From an uncultured Collinsella sp. (GTDB taxonomy: Bacteria > Actinomycetota > Coriobacteriia > Coriobacteriales > Coriobacteriaceae): a stretch of DNA of 12,491 bases. Location: contig URNJ01000042.1 in assembly GCA_900549215.1 (NCBI GenBank), positions 1 through 12,491 on the forward strand, given 5' to 3'. This document shows positions 5,850 to 12,444 of this stretch, piece after piece. Position 1 is the stretch's first letter, and every line of letters starts with the position of its first letter. A program made the position numbers and the translations under genes. Under the pieces are notes generated by a model. The model was not told where the DNA came from. It worked only from the letters and a program-made list of their open reading frames with translations, and ran no database searches.

Positions 5850-7253
5850 TTAGAAGTCGGCGTTGCCCACGGTGCGCGGGTGCGGCAGGACGTCGCGGAT
5901 GTTGCCCACGCCGGTCAGATACATGACCAAGCGCTCGAAGCCCAGACCGTAGCCGGCGTGCTTGCAGGAACCGTAGCGGCGCAGGTCAAGGTAGTACTTG
6001 TACTGCTCGGGATTCATATCCAGATCCTTGATGCGGGCCTCGAGCAGATCCAGGCGCTCCTCGCGCTGGGAGCCACCGATGATCTCGCCGATGCCCGGCA
6101 CCAGGCAGTCGGCGGCGGCGACGGTCTTGCCGTCCTCGTTCATGCGCATGTAGAACGCCTTGATCTCGGCCGGGTAGTCGGTCACGAAGGTCGGGCGCTT
6201 AAAGTGTTCCTCGGTCAGGAAACGCTCGTGCTCGGTTTGCAGGTCGATGCCCCAGCTCACGGGATAGTCAAACTTGTGACCAGCGGCGACGGCCTGCTCC
6301 AGGATTTCGACGGCCTCGGTGTAGGTAACGCGGGCAAAGTCGGAGTTGGCGACATGGTCCAGGCGCTCGAGCAGACCCTTGTCCACAAACTTGTTGAGCA
6401 TATTGAGTTCGTCGGGGCAGGTGGCCATAACGTCCTTAAGGACGTACTTGAGCATGGCCTCGGCGTTGTCCATGTAGTCGTTGAGGTCGGCGAAGGCCAT
6501 CTCGGGCTCGATCATCCAAAACTCGGCGGCGTGGCGCGTGGTGTTGGAGTTTTCGGCGCGGAAGGTGGGGCCAAAGGTGTACACGTCGCCAAAGGCCATG
6601 GCAAAGTTCTCGGCATTGAGCTGGCCGGACACGGTGAGGCTTGCATGCTTGCCAAAGAAGTCCTGACTCCAGTCGACCTCGCCGGACTCGGTGAGGGGCG
6701 GATTTTTGGGGTCGAGCGTGGTCACGCGGAACATCTCGCCGGCGCCTTCGCAGTCGCTCGTGGTGATGATGGGGGTGTTGACGTAGACAAAACCCTGCTC
6801 CTGGAAGAAGCGGTGGATGGCGGCGGCCGCGACAGAGCGGATGCGGAACACGGCGCGGAACAGGTTGGTGCGCGGGCGCAGGTGCTGCTGGGTGCGCAGG
6901 AACTCGACGGTTGCGCGCTTCTTCTGCAGCGGGTAATCCGGGGCGCTCGTGCCCTCGACCTCGATGGAAGTGGCAGAAAGCTCGAAAGGCTGGGGTGCAT
7001 CGGGGGTCAGTTTGACGGTGCCGGTGCAAATGAGTGCGGCCGAGACGTTTTGATGGGCGATCTCGTCGTAGTTGTCGAGTGCCTCGCGGTTCATGACGAC
7101 CTGCAGGTCGCGGAAGCAGCTGCCGTCGTTGAGCGTAACAAAGCCAAAGTTCTTCATGTCGCGGACGGACTTGACCCAGCCGGCGACGGTGACGGTGTGG
7201 CCGCCGAGCGACTCGGCATCGGCATAGAGCTGCGCGATTTTGGTGCGGTTCAC
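5850..7253 (-). CDS. asnS: Asparagine--tRNA ligase
   Basis: Charges tRNA-Asn with asparagine in the cytoplasm using ATP. The N-terminal OB-fold anticodon-binding domain is at ~1-110 (VTVAGWVKSVRDMKNFGFVTLNDG). The class II catalytic core follows, with motif 2 FRAENSNTTRHAAEF (231-245) and motif 3 GYGLGFERL (434-442), ending HPRTVGNADF, the usual AsnRS tail. The large insert and NTTRHAAEF distinguish it from AspRS. The GTG at 7253 gives 467 residues, close to the 466 of E. coli AsnS, and GGGAGG lies 4 nt upstream. In-frame ATGs at 7265 and 7289 would add 4 or 12 residues but lack a ribosome site. The gene stands alone between terminators at 5768-5803 and 7364-7397. Confidence 0.95.
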   Translation of the reverse strand: MNRTKIAQLYADAESLGGHTVTVAGWVKSVRDMKNFGFVTLNDGSCFRDLQVVMNREALDNYDEIAHQNVSAALICTGTVKLTPDAPQPFELSATSIEVEGTSAPDYPLQKKRATVEFLRTQQHLRPRTNLFRAVFRIRSVAAAAIHRFFQEQGFVYVNTPIITTSDCEGAGEMFRVTTLDPKNPPLTESGEVDWSQDFFGKHASLTVSGQLNAENFAMAFGDVYTFGPTFRAENSNTTRHAAEFWMIEPEMAFADLNDYMDNAEAMLKYVLKDVMATCPDELNMLNKFVDKGLLERLDHVANSDFARVTYTEAVEILEQAVAAGHKFDYPVSWGIDLQTEHERFLTEEHFKRPTFVTDYPAEIKAFYMRMNEDGKTVAAADCLVPGIGEIIGGSQREERLDLLEARIKDLDMNPEQYKYYLDLRRYGSCKHAGYGLGFERLVMYLTGVGNIRDVLPHPRTVGNADF

Positions 7254-7331
7254 GTATCCTCCCATAACGGTTGAATGATAGTTATCCATACAGTTCGATA
7301 TTCTAGCAGCTCGGCTCATTTGGGCTATACA

Positions 7332-7360
7332 GATAAAGCATTGGCGGGATGGTTTTTCAA
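7332..7360 (-). promoter_or_regulatory. Weak candidate promoter of asnS
   Basis: Minus-strand TTGAAA (7360-7355) and TTTATC (7337-7332) with a 17 nt spacer, placed between the EIIA terminator and the asnS start. The -10 match is poor; TATAGC close by is an alternative. Confidence 0.3.
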
Positions 7361-7363
7361 ACG

Positions 7364-7397
7364 AAAAGCGCCCGCGGCCAAATGGTCGCGGGCGCTT
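7364..7397 (-). terminator. Rho-independent terminator of the EIIA gene
   Basis: A GC-rich stem, aagcgcccgcg (7366-7376) with cgcgggcgctt (7387-7397), extended inward by a few pairs. On the minus strand it ends in TTTT. It lies 38 nt beyond the EIIA stop codon and separates that gene from asnS. Confidence 0.88.
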
Positions 7398-7434
7398 GAC
7401 GAGGTGCCTTTTGGCTGTGTGGCGCGGGGCCTGG

Positions 7435-7998
7435 CTACTTGGTCTTGGCAACCAGCAGCGGGTCGCCAAGCTTGACGAGCGGGGTGCCGCCGATAAGCGT
7501 TCCAGACTCGCCGACGTGGTCGATGCTCTTAAGACGATCGAGCTCGGAGACGATGACGGTCACGATGTCCTCGTGACCAGCGGCCTTAATGGCCTCGCGG
7601 TCGAAGCTGATGAGCGGCTGGCCTGCCTTGACCACATCGCCCATCTCGACAAAGCGGGCAAAACCCTTGCCGTTCATTTCCACGGTGCCCAGGCCAACAT
7701 GGATGAACACGCGCAGGCCGTCCTCGGTGATCATGCCGATGGAGTGGTTGGTGACAGTGGTGGCACCGATGCGGCCGTTGGCGGGCGCATAGATGGTGCC
7801 GGTAATGGGCTCGATGCCATAGCCCTGGCCAAGCATGCCCGAGGCGATCGTCTCGTCGGGAACCTCGTTCAGGTTGACGAGCACGCCGTTGACGGGGGCA
7901 TAGATGACGCCTTCGCGGGTAGCGAAGCTTGCTGCGGGCGGAACGGACGCCTCGCCGGTCGAGGTGAAGGTGGACTTAAGCGAATCGAGCAGACCCAT
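7435..7998 (-). CDS. PTS glucose-type EIIA protein
   Basis: A 187-residue stand-alone EIIA of the glucose superfamily (Crr-like), a soluble phosphocarrier that receives phosphate from HPr and passes it to the EIIB domain of sugar permeases. The EIIA core runs from about residue 30 (IYAPVNGVLVNLNEVPDE) to the end. The conserved His pair is visible: His85 in TNHSIGM and His100 in VFIHVGLGTVEMNGKGF, the latter being the phosphorylated residue by analogy with E. coli His90. The ATG at 7998 has GGAGG 5 nt upstream; 27 extra in-frame codons upstream include an ATG at 8079 but have no ribosome site. It is monocistronic, with its own terminator, and diverges from the esterase gene. A partial EIIC gene at 12163 could be a partner, though other permeases cannot be excluded. 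Confidence 0.92.
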   Translation of the reverse strand: MGLLDSLKSTFTSTGEASVPPAASFATREGVIYAPVNGVLVNLNEVPDETIASGMLGQGYGIEPITGTIYAPANGRIGATTVTNHSIGMITEDGLRVFIHVGLGTVEMNGKGFARFVEMGDVVKAGQPLISFDREAIKAAGHEDIVTVIVSELDRLKSIDHVGESGTLIGGTPLVKLGDPLLVAKTK

Positions 7999-8045
7999 AG
8001 TTGCCTCCAACTTAAATAGGCGCATATCGCGCGTTTGGTTTGCCG

Positions 8046-8055
8046 GAAACGTTTC
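8046..8055. promoter_or_regulatory. LacI-family-like operator upstream of the EIIA gene
   Basis: GAAACGTTTC is a perfect 10-bp palindrome centred on CG, the typical core of LacI/GalR-family operators. It does not fit the CcpA cre consensus spacing exactly. It overlaps the likely -10 region of the EIIA promoter, so a repressor there would block transcription. Confidence 0.45.
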
Positions 8056-8079
8056 ACATGTGTTTCGCGGCTTGGTCAA
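8051..8079 (-). promoter_or_regulatory. Candidate promoter of the EIIA gene
   Basis: Minus-strand TTGACC (8079-8074) matches the -35 consensus at five of six bases. The 17 nt spacer leads to TGAAAC (8056-8051), a weak -10 that lies within the palindromic operator. Confidence 0.35.
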
Positions 8080-8194
8080 CGCCCCTATTCTACGCTGCTC
8101 AACGATACCTCTGAACTGGGATTATGTGATATATCAGTTGAAGGGAAACTTATTGCCGGAGTGTTTCTGCGCCACGGGTTCAAGTGGGGTACGC

Positions 8195-8222
8195 TTGAAG
8201 GCGAAAAACAAGGGCGCATAAT
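8195..8222 (+). promoter_or_regulatory. Candidate promoter of the esterase gene
   Basis: TTGAAG (8195-8200) and CATAAT (8217-8222) with a 16 nt spacer. The -10 matches five of six consensus bases. The predicted transcription start falls almost on the ribosome site at 8230-8236, so the leader would be unusually short. Confidence 0.35.
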
Positions 8223-8241
8223 TTGCGCGAAGGGAGCACAT

Positions 8242-9144
8242 ATGATTGTCGAGAACCATGCGCTGTGGGGCGAGGAGCCGACCGAGGATTATCCGGCGAC
8301 GTTTACGTATTTGGGTGCCGAGCCGCTGCCCGAAAAACCGAATGGCCGCCGCCCCGCGGTGATCATCTGCGGCGGAGGCGGGTTTACGCATATCGCTCCG
8401 CACGAGCAGGACCCGGTGGCGTTTGCATTTTTGGATCACGGTTACCAGGCCTTTGTGCTCAACTATGTCACGAGTTCTACGGGTGACGTGAGCTTTCCGT
8501 ACCCCCAGGCAGATCTTGCCAAGATGGTCGCCACGGTGCGCGCCAACGCCGACGAGTGGCATGTCGATCCTAAGCGCGTGTGCGTCGTGGGCTTTTCTGC
8601 TGGCGGCATGATTTGCGCCTCGCTGGCAACACAGTGGAAGACCGGCCCCTTTGCGGCACTTGCCGGGGCGCGTCCGGACGACATTCGTCCCGATGCCGTG
8701 GTGCTGGGCTATCCATTGCTCGACTTTGCCTATGTGCGCGACATGCAGACGCGCGATCCGCGCATTGACTTGCGTGTGCCCAAGACGGGTGGCAAGACGG
8801 GGCGCGATTTGCTCAACGACTACCTGTCGATGGTGACGGGCGGCGAGGCAACTGACGAGCATCTGGCCGATATCTGCCCCACCACGCATGTTTCGCGTCA
8901 GATGCCACCGACCTTTGTGTGGGGCGTGTCCGACGACAAGACGGCGCCGATCGCGCAGGTCTACCCGTTTGCGCAGCGCATGGCCGAGGAGGGCGTTGCA
9001 TGCGAGATGCACGTCTTCGACCAGGGTGGTCACGGCCTTTCGCTCGGCAACGCCAACACCGCGGTCGACAACGAGGACAAGCAGGTGGCAGTCCGCCCTT
9101 GGATTCGCCTAGCCTTCCGCTTCCTGGAGCGCCGCGGGTTTTAG
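8242..9144 (+). CDS. Alpha/beta-hydrolase esterase (acetyl-esterase/lipase type)
   Basis: A 300-residue cytoplasmic hydrolase with no signal peptide. The oxyanion region is CGGGGF (43-48), in place of the common HGGG. The nucleophile elbow is GFSAGG with Ser119. The acid is Asp231 or Asp232 in WGVSDD, and the catalytic His is His264 in GGHGLS. Order and spacing fit the BD-FAE/Aes-like esterase families, which remove acetyl or other short acyl groups, often from xylan or other sugars. The ATG at 8242 has AAGGGAG 5 nt upstream; an open frame continues upstream to 8035 but has no such site. It is transcribed away from the EIIA gene and followed by a strong hairpin, so it is probably a single-gene unit. 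The true substrate cannot be read from the sequence. Confidence 0.88.
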   Translation: MIVENHALWGEEPTEDYPATFTYLGAEPLPEKPNGRRPAVIICGGGGFTHIAPHEQDPVAFAFLDHGYQAFVLNYVTSSTGDVSFPYPQADLAKMVATVRANADEWHVDPKRVCVVGFSAGGMICASLATQWKTGPFAALAGARPDDIRPDAVVLGYPLLDFAYVRDMQTRDPRIDLRVPKTGGKTGRDLLNDYLSMVTGGEATDEHLADICPTTHVSRQMPPTFVWGVSDDKTAPIAQVYPFAQRMAEEGVACEMHVFDQGGHGLSLGNANTAVDNEDKQVAVRPWIRLAFRFLERRGF

Positions 9145-9171
9145 TTACGGCGTTTTACCAAACGCCGTAAC
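9144..9171 (+). terminator. Perfect hairpin after the esterase gene
   Basis: gttacggcgttt (9144-9155) pairs perfectly with aaacgccgtaac (9160-9171) around a 4 nt loop, starting at the last base of the stop codon. No T run follows, so it may be a Rho-dependent or RNA-end-protecting structure; the T run within the stem leaves intrinsic termination uncertain. Confidence 0.55.
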
Positions 9172-9182
9172 CGCATGACGCT

Positions 9183-9287
9183 GCAAACCCGCCAGGACGG
9201 CAATCTGCCTTTCAATTTCGGCGGCATGACCAGAAGGTCTATGCCGCCTTGCCTCAAGGCACCTTGCTTGCTCTGGCGGGCTTTTGC
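9183..9287. repeat. Cloverleaf-shaped palindromic element
   Basis: An outer stem closes the element: GCAAA plus CCCGCCAG (9183-9195) with CTGGCGGG plus TTTTGC (9273-9287). Inside are three hairpins: ggca/tgcc (9199-9209), the long ggcggcat-gacc / ggtc-t-atgccgcc (9220-9248) with loop AGAA, and caag/cttg (9255-9266). Together they make a four-way junction. It has no tRNA features such as TTCGA or a CCA end. On the plus strand the outer stem ends in GGGCTTTTGC, a weak terminator-like end. It may be a REP/MITE-like repeat, a structured RNA or an elaborate terminator. Confidence 0.55.
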
Positions 9288-9369
9288 TGTTGGTTCCAAG
9301 ACATCGGCATCGTTCTAGCTGTCAAGGGCTTGGTGCAAAGTAATCCGTCCCCCTGCACCAATCTGCCGA

Positions 9370-9399
9370 TTGAACGTTGCTGTATGTTCGCGCTATCAT
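9370..9399 (+). promoter_or_regulatory. Promoter of the feoAB fusion gene
   Basis: TTGAAC (9370-9375) and TATCAT (9394-9399, five of six consensus bases) with an 18 nt spacer. The predicted start, near 9406, lies just before the tandem palindromes at 9414-9446 and about 80 nt ahead of the start codon. Confidence 0.6.
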
Positions 9400-9413
9400 G
9401 CATGGATAAATTG

Positions 9414-9446
9414 GTTAGCCATGGCAAACGGTTAGCCATGGTGAAC
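9414..9446. promoter_or_regulatory. Two tandem 16-bp palindromic operators before feoAB
   Basis: GTTAGCCATGGCAAAC (9414-9429) and GTTAGCCATGGTGAAC (9431-9446) are separated by one base. Each is a near-palindrome around CCATGG: 14 and 12 of 16 positions are symmetric. GTTAG half-sites recall those of DtxR/IdeR-family iron regulators, though the spacing differs. Position just after the promoter fits repression of iron uptake when iron is plentiful; the regulator is not in this window. Confidence 0.6.
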
Positions 9447-9488
9447 ATAAATGCAACGCCCAGTGGGCGCCGGGGGAGGAACACGGAC

Positions 9489-11849
9489 GTGAAGCTCGAT
9501 ACACTCGAGATTGGAAAGGACGCCGTTGTCGCATCGGTGGCATCGGACGATCAGGCACTCCGACAGCATATTTTGGACATGGGTCTAACGCCGGGCACCG
9601 AAGTCACCATGATGAAGTACGCCCCCATGGGCGATCCGCTCGAGATTCGCCTGCGTGGCTACGAGTTGACGCTGCGCAAGGACGATGCCGCTCGCATCGA
9701 GCTCGTGGGTATTCACGACACCGATACGGGTCCGCGCGCTAACGCCGCAATCGGCACGACGGAGCATCCGGCCCTGGGCGAGGGGACGTATTCGCCCCGT
9801 GCGGCAAAGACGGCCGTGCCCGAGGGCGCGCCGCTGCACTTTGCCCTCGCCGGCAACCAAAACTGCGGCAAGACCACGTTATTCAACCAGCTGACGGGCT
9901 CCAACCAGCACGTCGGTAACTTTCCCGGCGTGACGGTCGACCGCAAAGATGGCACCATCCGTAACCATCCCGAGGCGAGCGTTACCGACCTGCCTGGCAT
10001 TTACTCCCTGTCGCCGTACACAGGCGAAGAGGTCGTGAGCCGTCAGTTCATCCTTGACGAGCGCCCGGACGCCATCATCGACATCATTGACGCCACCAAC
10101 ATTGAGCGTAACCTGTACCTGACACTGCAGCTCATGGAGCTTGACCGTCCTATGGTCATCGCGCTCAACATGATGGACGAGGTGACGACCAACGGCGGCG
10201 CCATTGACGTCAACCTGCTCGAGAGTCTGTTGGGCGTGCCGGTCGTTCCCATTAGCGCCGCGCGAAACGAGGGTATCGGCGAGCTGGTGGACCATGCCCT
10301 GCATGTGGCGCGGTTCCGCGAGCGCCCCGGCCGCTTGGACTTTTGCGCGCCCGATGGCCCGGACGGCGGTGCACTGCATCGCTGCATCCACGGCATTGCC
10401 AACCTGATCGAGGACCATGCCGTGACGGCCCACATTCCGGTGCGTTTTGCGGCGACCAAGCTGGTCGAGGGCGATGAGCTGGTGACCGAGGCGCTTCACC
10501 TGGATCGTAACGAGCTCGACGCTATCGAGCACATCATTACCCAGATGGAGGGCGAGGCCGGCACCGACCGCCTGTCCGCGCTGGCCGATATGCGCTTTAG
10601 CTTTATCGGCGACGTGTGCGGGCGTTGCGTCGTCAAGCCGCACGAGAGCCGCGAGCACGTGCGCTCCGTCAAGATTGACCGCATCCTGACAGGTCGTTAC
10701 ACAGCCATTCCGGCGTTTCTGGTGATCATGGGCCTCGTCTTTTGGCTGACGTTTGGCGTAATCGGCGCGGCGTTGCAGGGACTCATGGAGGACGGTATCG
10801 CTGCCATCATCGCCTCGGCCGATGCGGGCCTCAAGGCATTCGGAACTAACGACGTGGTGCGCTCGCTGGCTGTCGACGGCGTGCTTACGGGTGTGGGCAG
10901 CGTGCTGACCTTCCTGCCGATTATCGTCGTGCTCTTCTTGTTCCTCTCCATTCTGGAAGACTCGGGCTACATGGCGCGCGTGGCCTTTGTCATGGATAAG
11001 GTGTTGCGTCGCTTTGGCCTGTCGGGCCGCAGCTTCGTGCCCATGCTCGTCGGTTTTGGCTGCACCGTGCCGGCTATCATGTCGACCCGTACGCTCCCAT
11101 CCGAGCACGACCGCAAGATGACGGTCATGCTCACGCCGTTTATGAGCTGCTCGGCCAAGTTGCCGGTTTACGGCTTGCTGTGCGGAGCATTCTTCCCGCA
11201 GGCGACGGTCCCCGCCATGGTCTCGCTCTATCTGATCGGCATCGTGGTCGGCTGCATTGCCGCCCTGGTGCTCAACCGCACTGCCTTTAAGGGCGACCCG
11301 GTGCCGTTTATCATGGAGCTTCCCAATTACCGCCTACCGAGCGTCAAGACGACGGTGATGCTGGCATGGGATAAGGCCAAGGACTTCATCACCAAGGCCT
11401 TTACCATTATCTTTGCCGCTACGGTGGTCATCTGGTTCCTTCAAACGTTCGATATCCGCTTTAACGTGGTCGCCGACCAGTCGCAAAGCCTGCTTGCCGG
11501 TCTGGGTAGCATCATCGCGCCGGTGTTGGCCCCGCTCGGTTTTGGCGACTGGCGCGCATCCACGGCGCTCGTCACCGGACTTATTGCCAAGGAGAGCGTC
11601 ATCTCGACGCTCACGGTGCTTTTGGGCGCAACCTCTCCCGCGGTGCTGTCAACTATGTTTTCGCCGTTTACCGCTTACGTGTTCCTGGTCTTTACGCTGC
11701 TGTACCCGCCCTGCGTGGCGTCCATCGGCGCCGTCAAGAGCGAGCTGGGCGCGCGCTATGCCGTTGCCGTGTTCGCGTTTCAGGTGACGGTCGCCTGGAT
11801 CGTGGCGTTTGTCGTGCATTCGGCGGGCATATTGCTGGGGCTGGCTTAG
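9489..11849 (+). CDS. feoB: Ferrous iron transporter, FeoA-FeoB fusion
   Basis: A 786-residue Fe(II) importer of the inner membrane. Residues 1-73 are a FeoA SH3-like domain (LDTLEIGKDAVV... ILDMGLTPGTEV... EIRLRGYELTLR). A linker of ~40 residues leads to the FeoB G domain: G1 GNQNCGKTT (122-130), G2 in NFPGVTV (144-150), G3 DLPG (167-170), G4 NMMD (227-230) and G5 SAARNEG (256-262). A helical region follows, then from about residue 405 the membrane domain with many helices and the two Gate regions, including GFGCTVPAIMSTR and PFMSCSAKLPVYGLL. The GTG at 9489 is chosen because GGGGGAGGA lies 8 nt upstream; an ATG at 9438 falls inside the operator and lacks a site. No feoC follows. The gene has its own promoter and candidate operators. 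Confidence 0.95.
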   Translation: MKLDTLEIGKDAVVASVASDDQALRQHILDMGLTPGTEVTMMKYAPMGDPLEIRLRGYELTLRKDDAARIELVGIHDTDTGPRANAAIGTTEHPALGEGTYSPRAAKTAVPEGAPLHFALAGNQNCGKTTLFNQLTGSNQHVGNFPGVTVDRKDGTIRNHPEASVTDLPGIYSLSPYTGEEVVSRQFILDERPDAIIDIIDATNIERNLYLTLQLMELDRPMVIALNMMDEVTTNGGAIDVNLLESLLGVPVVPISAARNEGIGELVDHALHVARFRERPGRLDFCAPDGPDGGALHRCIHGIANLIEDHAVTAHIPVRFAATKLVEGDELVTEALHLDRNELDAIEHIITQMEGEAGTDRLSALADMRFSFIGDVCGRCVVKPHESREHVRSVKIDRILTGRYTAIPAFLVIMGLVFWLTFGVIGAALQGLMEDGIAAIIASADAGLKAFGTNDVVRSLAVDGVLTGVGSVLTFLPIIVVLFLFLSILEDSGYMARVAFVMDKVLRRFGLSGRSFVPMLVGFGCTVPAIMSTRTLPSEHDRKMTVMLTPFMSCSAKLPVYGLLCGAFFPQATVPAMVSLYLIGIVVGCIAALVLNRTAFKGDPVPFIMELPNYRLPSVKTTVMLAWDKAKDFITKAFTIIFAATVVIWFLQTFDIRFNVVADQSQSLLAGLGSIIAPVLAPLGFGDWRASTALVTGLIAKESVISTLTVLLGATSPAVLSTMFSPFTAYVFLVFTLLYPPCVASIGAVKSELGARYAVAVFAFQVTVAWIVAFVVHSAGILLGLA

Positions 11850-11856
11850 GGGCGCG

Positions 11857-11887
11857 TTGATGCTCCGTACTTTTGGGCGAGCAACAA
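11857..11887 (+). terminator. Weak hairpin after feoB
   Basis: ttg-a-tgctc (11857-11865) pairs with gagca-a-caa (11879-11887) with one A-A mismatch and a 13 nt loop; no T run follows. It is the only stem I see close behind feoB. Confidence 0.25.
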
Positions 11888-12150
11888 TTCAATAAATATG
11901 AGCCAAAATACCGGCAATTGTCGGCCTGCGGGGACTGTCCTACACTGCAGATTGCCGTTCGCTGCCTATTTGCTGCCGTTTACGGATTCGTAAATACTTG
12001 CAATCGTCGGTCGATTTAACCGTATTACGCGATGTCGATGCGCATTTTATGCGCCCTTTCTACAATCACCTTGTTTCTATTGCCGAACATGTCTTCCGTT
12101 TCGCCTGTGTGGGGACGTGGGGTGCAATAGTCGTTTATGGAGGATCATTG
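11888..12150. other. Lower-GC leader region with inverted repeats, no gene seen
   Basis: No convincing coding sequence between feoB and the EIIC fragment. It holds CGGCAAT/ATTGCCG arms (from ~11911 to ~11957) around CTGC/GCAG, a perfect TTTACG-GATT-CGTAAA stem (11979-11994), GCGCA/TGCGC (12040-12054) and a good -10 sequence TACAAT (12061-12066) without a clear -35. If TACAAT is used, the EIIC leader would be about 90 nt. No antiterminator-type (RAT) or cre site was recognised. Confidence 0.4.
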
Positions 12151-12162
12151 AGGAGGGAATCG

Positions 12163-12444
12163 ATGAAAGAAAAATTTCAATCGTTCGGAAAGGCAATGCT
12201 CGTTCCGATTACGCTCATTGCCATTTCCGGTCTCTTTTTGGGTATCGGTAGCGTTTTTACGACCGAACTGACCCTTGTGTCCCTTGGCGTTAATTGGGAC
12301 TGGTATGCCGCTTCGCCGCTCTTTACGTTCTTCTCGGTATTTAAGGGTCTCGGCGAGGTAATCATTGGAAACCTCGGTGTTTTGTTTGCCGTCGGCTGCG
12401 CCTTCTCCTTGTCTCGCAAAGAGAAGGGCTGGGCTGCCTTTTAA
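12163..12444 (+). CDS. PTS sugar permease EIIC, N-terminal fragment
   Basis: The ATG at 12163 has AGGAGG 6 nt upstream. The 93 residues match the start of a glucose-superfamily EIIC membrane domain: KFQSFGKAMLVPITLIAISG then LFLGIGSVF as the first helix, and VIIGNLGVLFAVGCAFSLSRKEKGWAAF, where members of the family usually continue into further helices (full EIIC domains are ~350-450 residues). Instead a TAA follows immediately after GWAAF at 12442. The break is in a conserved region and leaves at most two membrane segments, so the product cannot transport. The 50 nt after it do not continue the protein in any frame. It may be an interrupted gene, an invertible or inserted segment, or an assembly error at a contig end. 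The substrate sugar is unknown. Confidence 0.8.
   Translation: MKEKFQSFGKAMLVPITLIAISGLFLGIGSVFTTELTLVSLGVNWDWYAASPLFTFFSVFKGLGEVIIGNLGVLFAVGCAFSLSRKEKGWAAF

Noticed and set aside
5802..7274. 490-codon plus-strand open frame opposite asnS
   Set aside because: Shadow of the AsnRS coding frame; Gly/Val/Leu/His-rich with no motif, while AsnRS motifs are complete on the minus strand.
8035..8241. Possible N-terminal extension of the esterase by 69 codons
   Set aside because: It runs through the divergent promoter region, lacks a ribosome site, and the ATG at 8242 has a strong one.
9183..9287. Reading the cloverleaf element as a tRNA or tmRNA
   Set aside because: No T-loop TTCGA, no 7-bp acceptor with CCA, and arm lengths do not fit.
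9372..9389. GAAC-N10-GTTC resembling a LexA/DinR box
   Set aside because: The LexA box of Gram-positive bacteria has a 4-nt gap between GAAC and GTTC; a 10-nt gap does not fit, and feo genes are not SOS genes.
9879..11108. 409-codon minus-strand open frame opposite feoB
   Set aside because: Antisense shadow rich in His, Arg and Ala; FeoB motifs are continuous on the plus strand.
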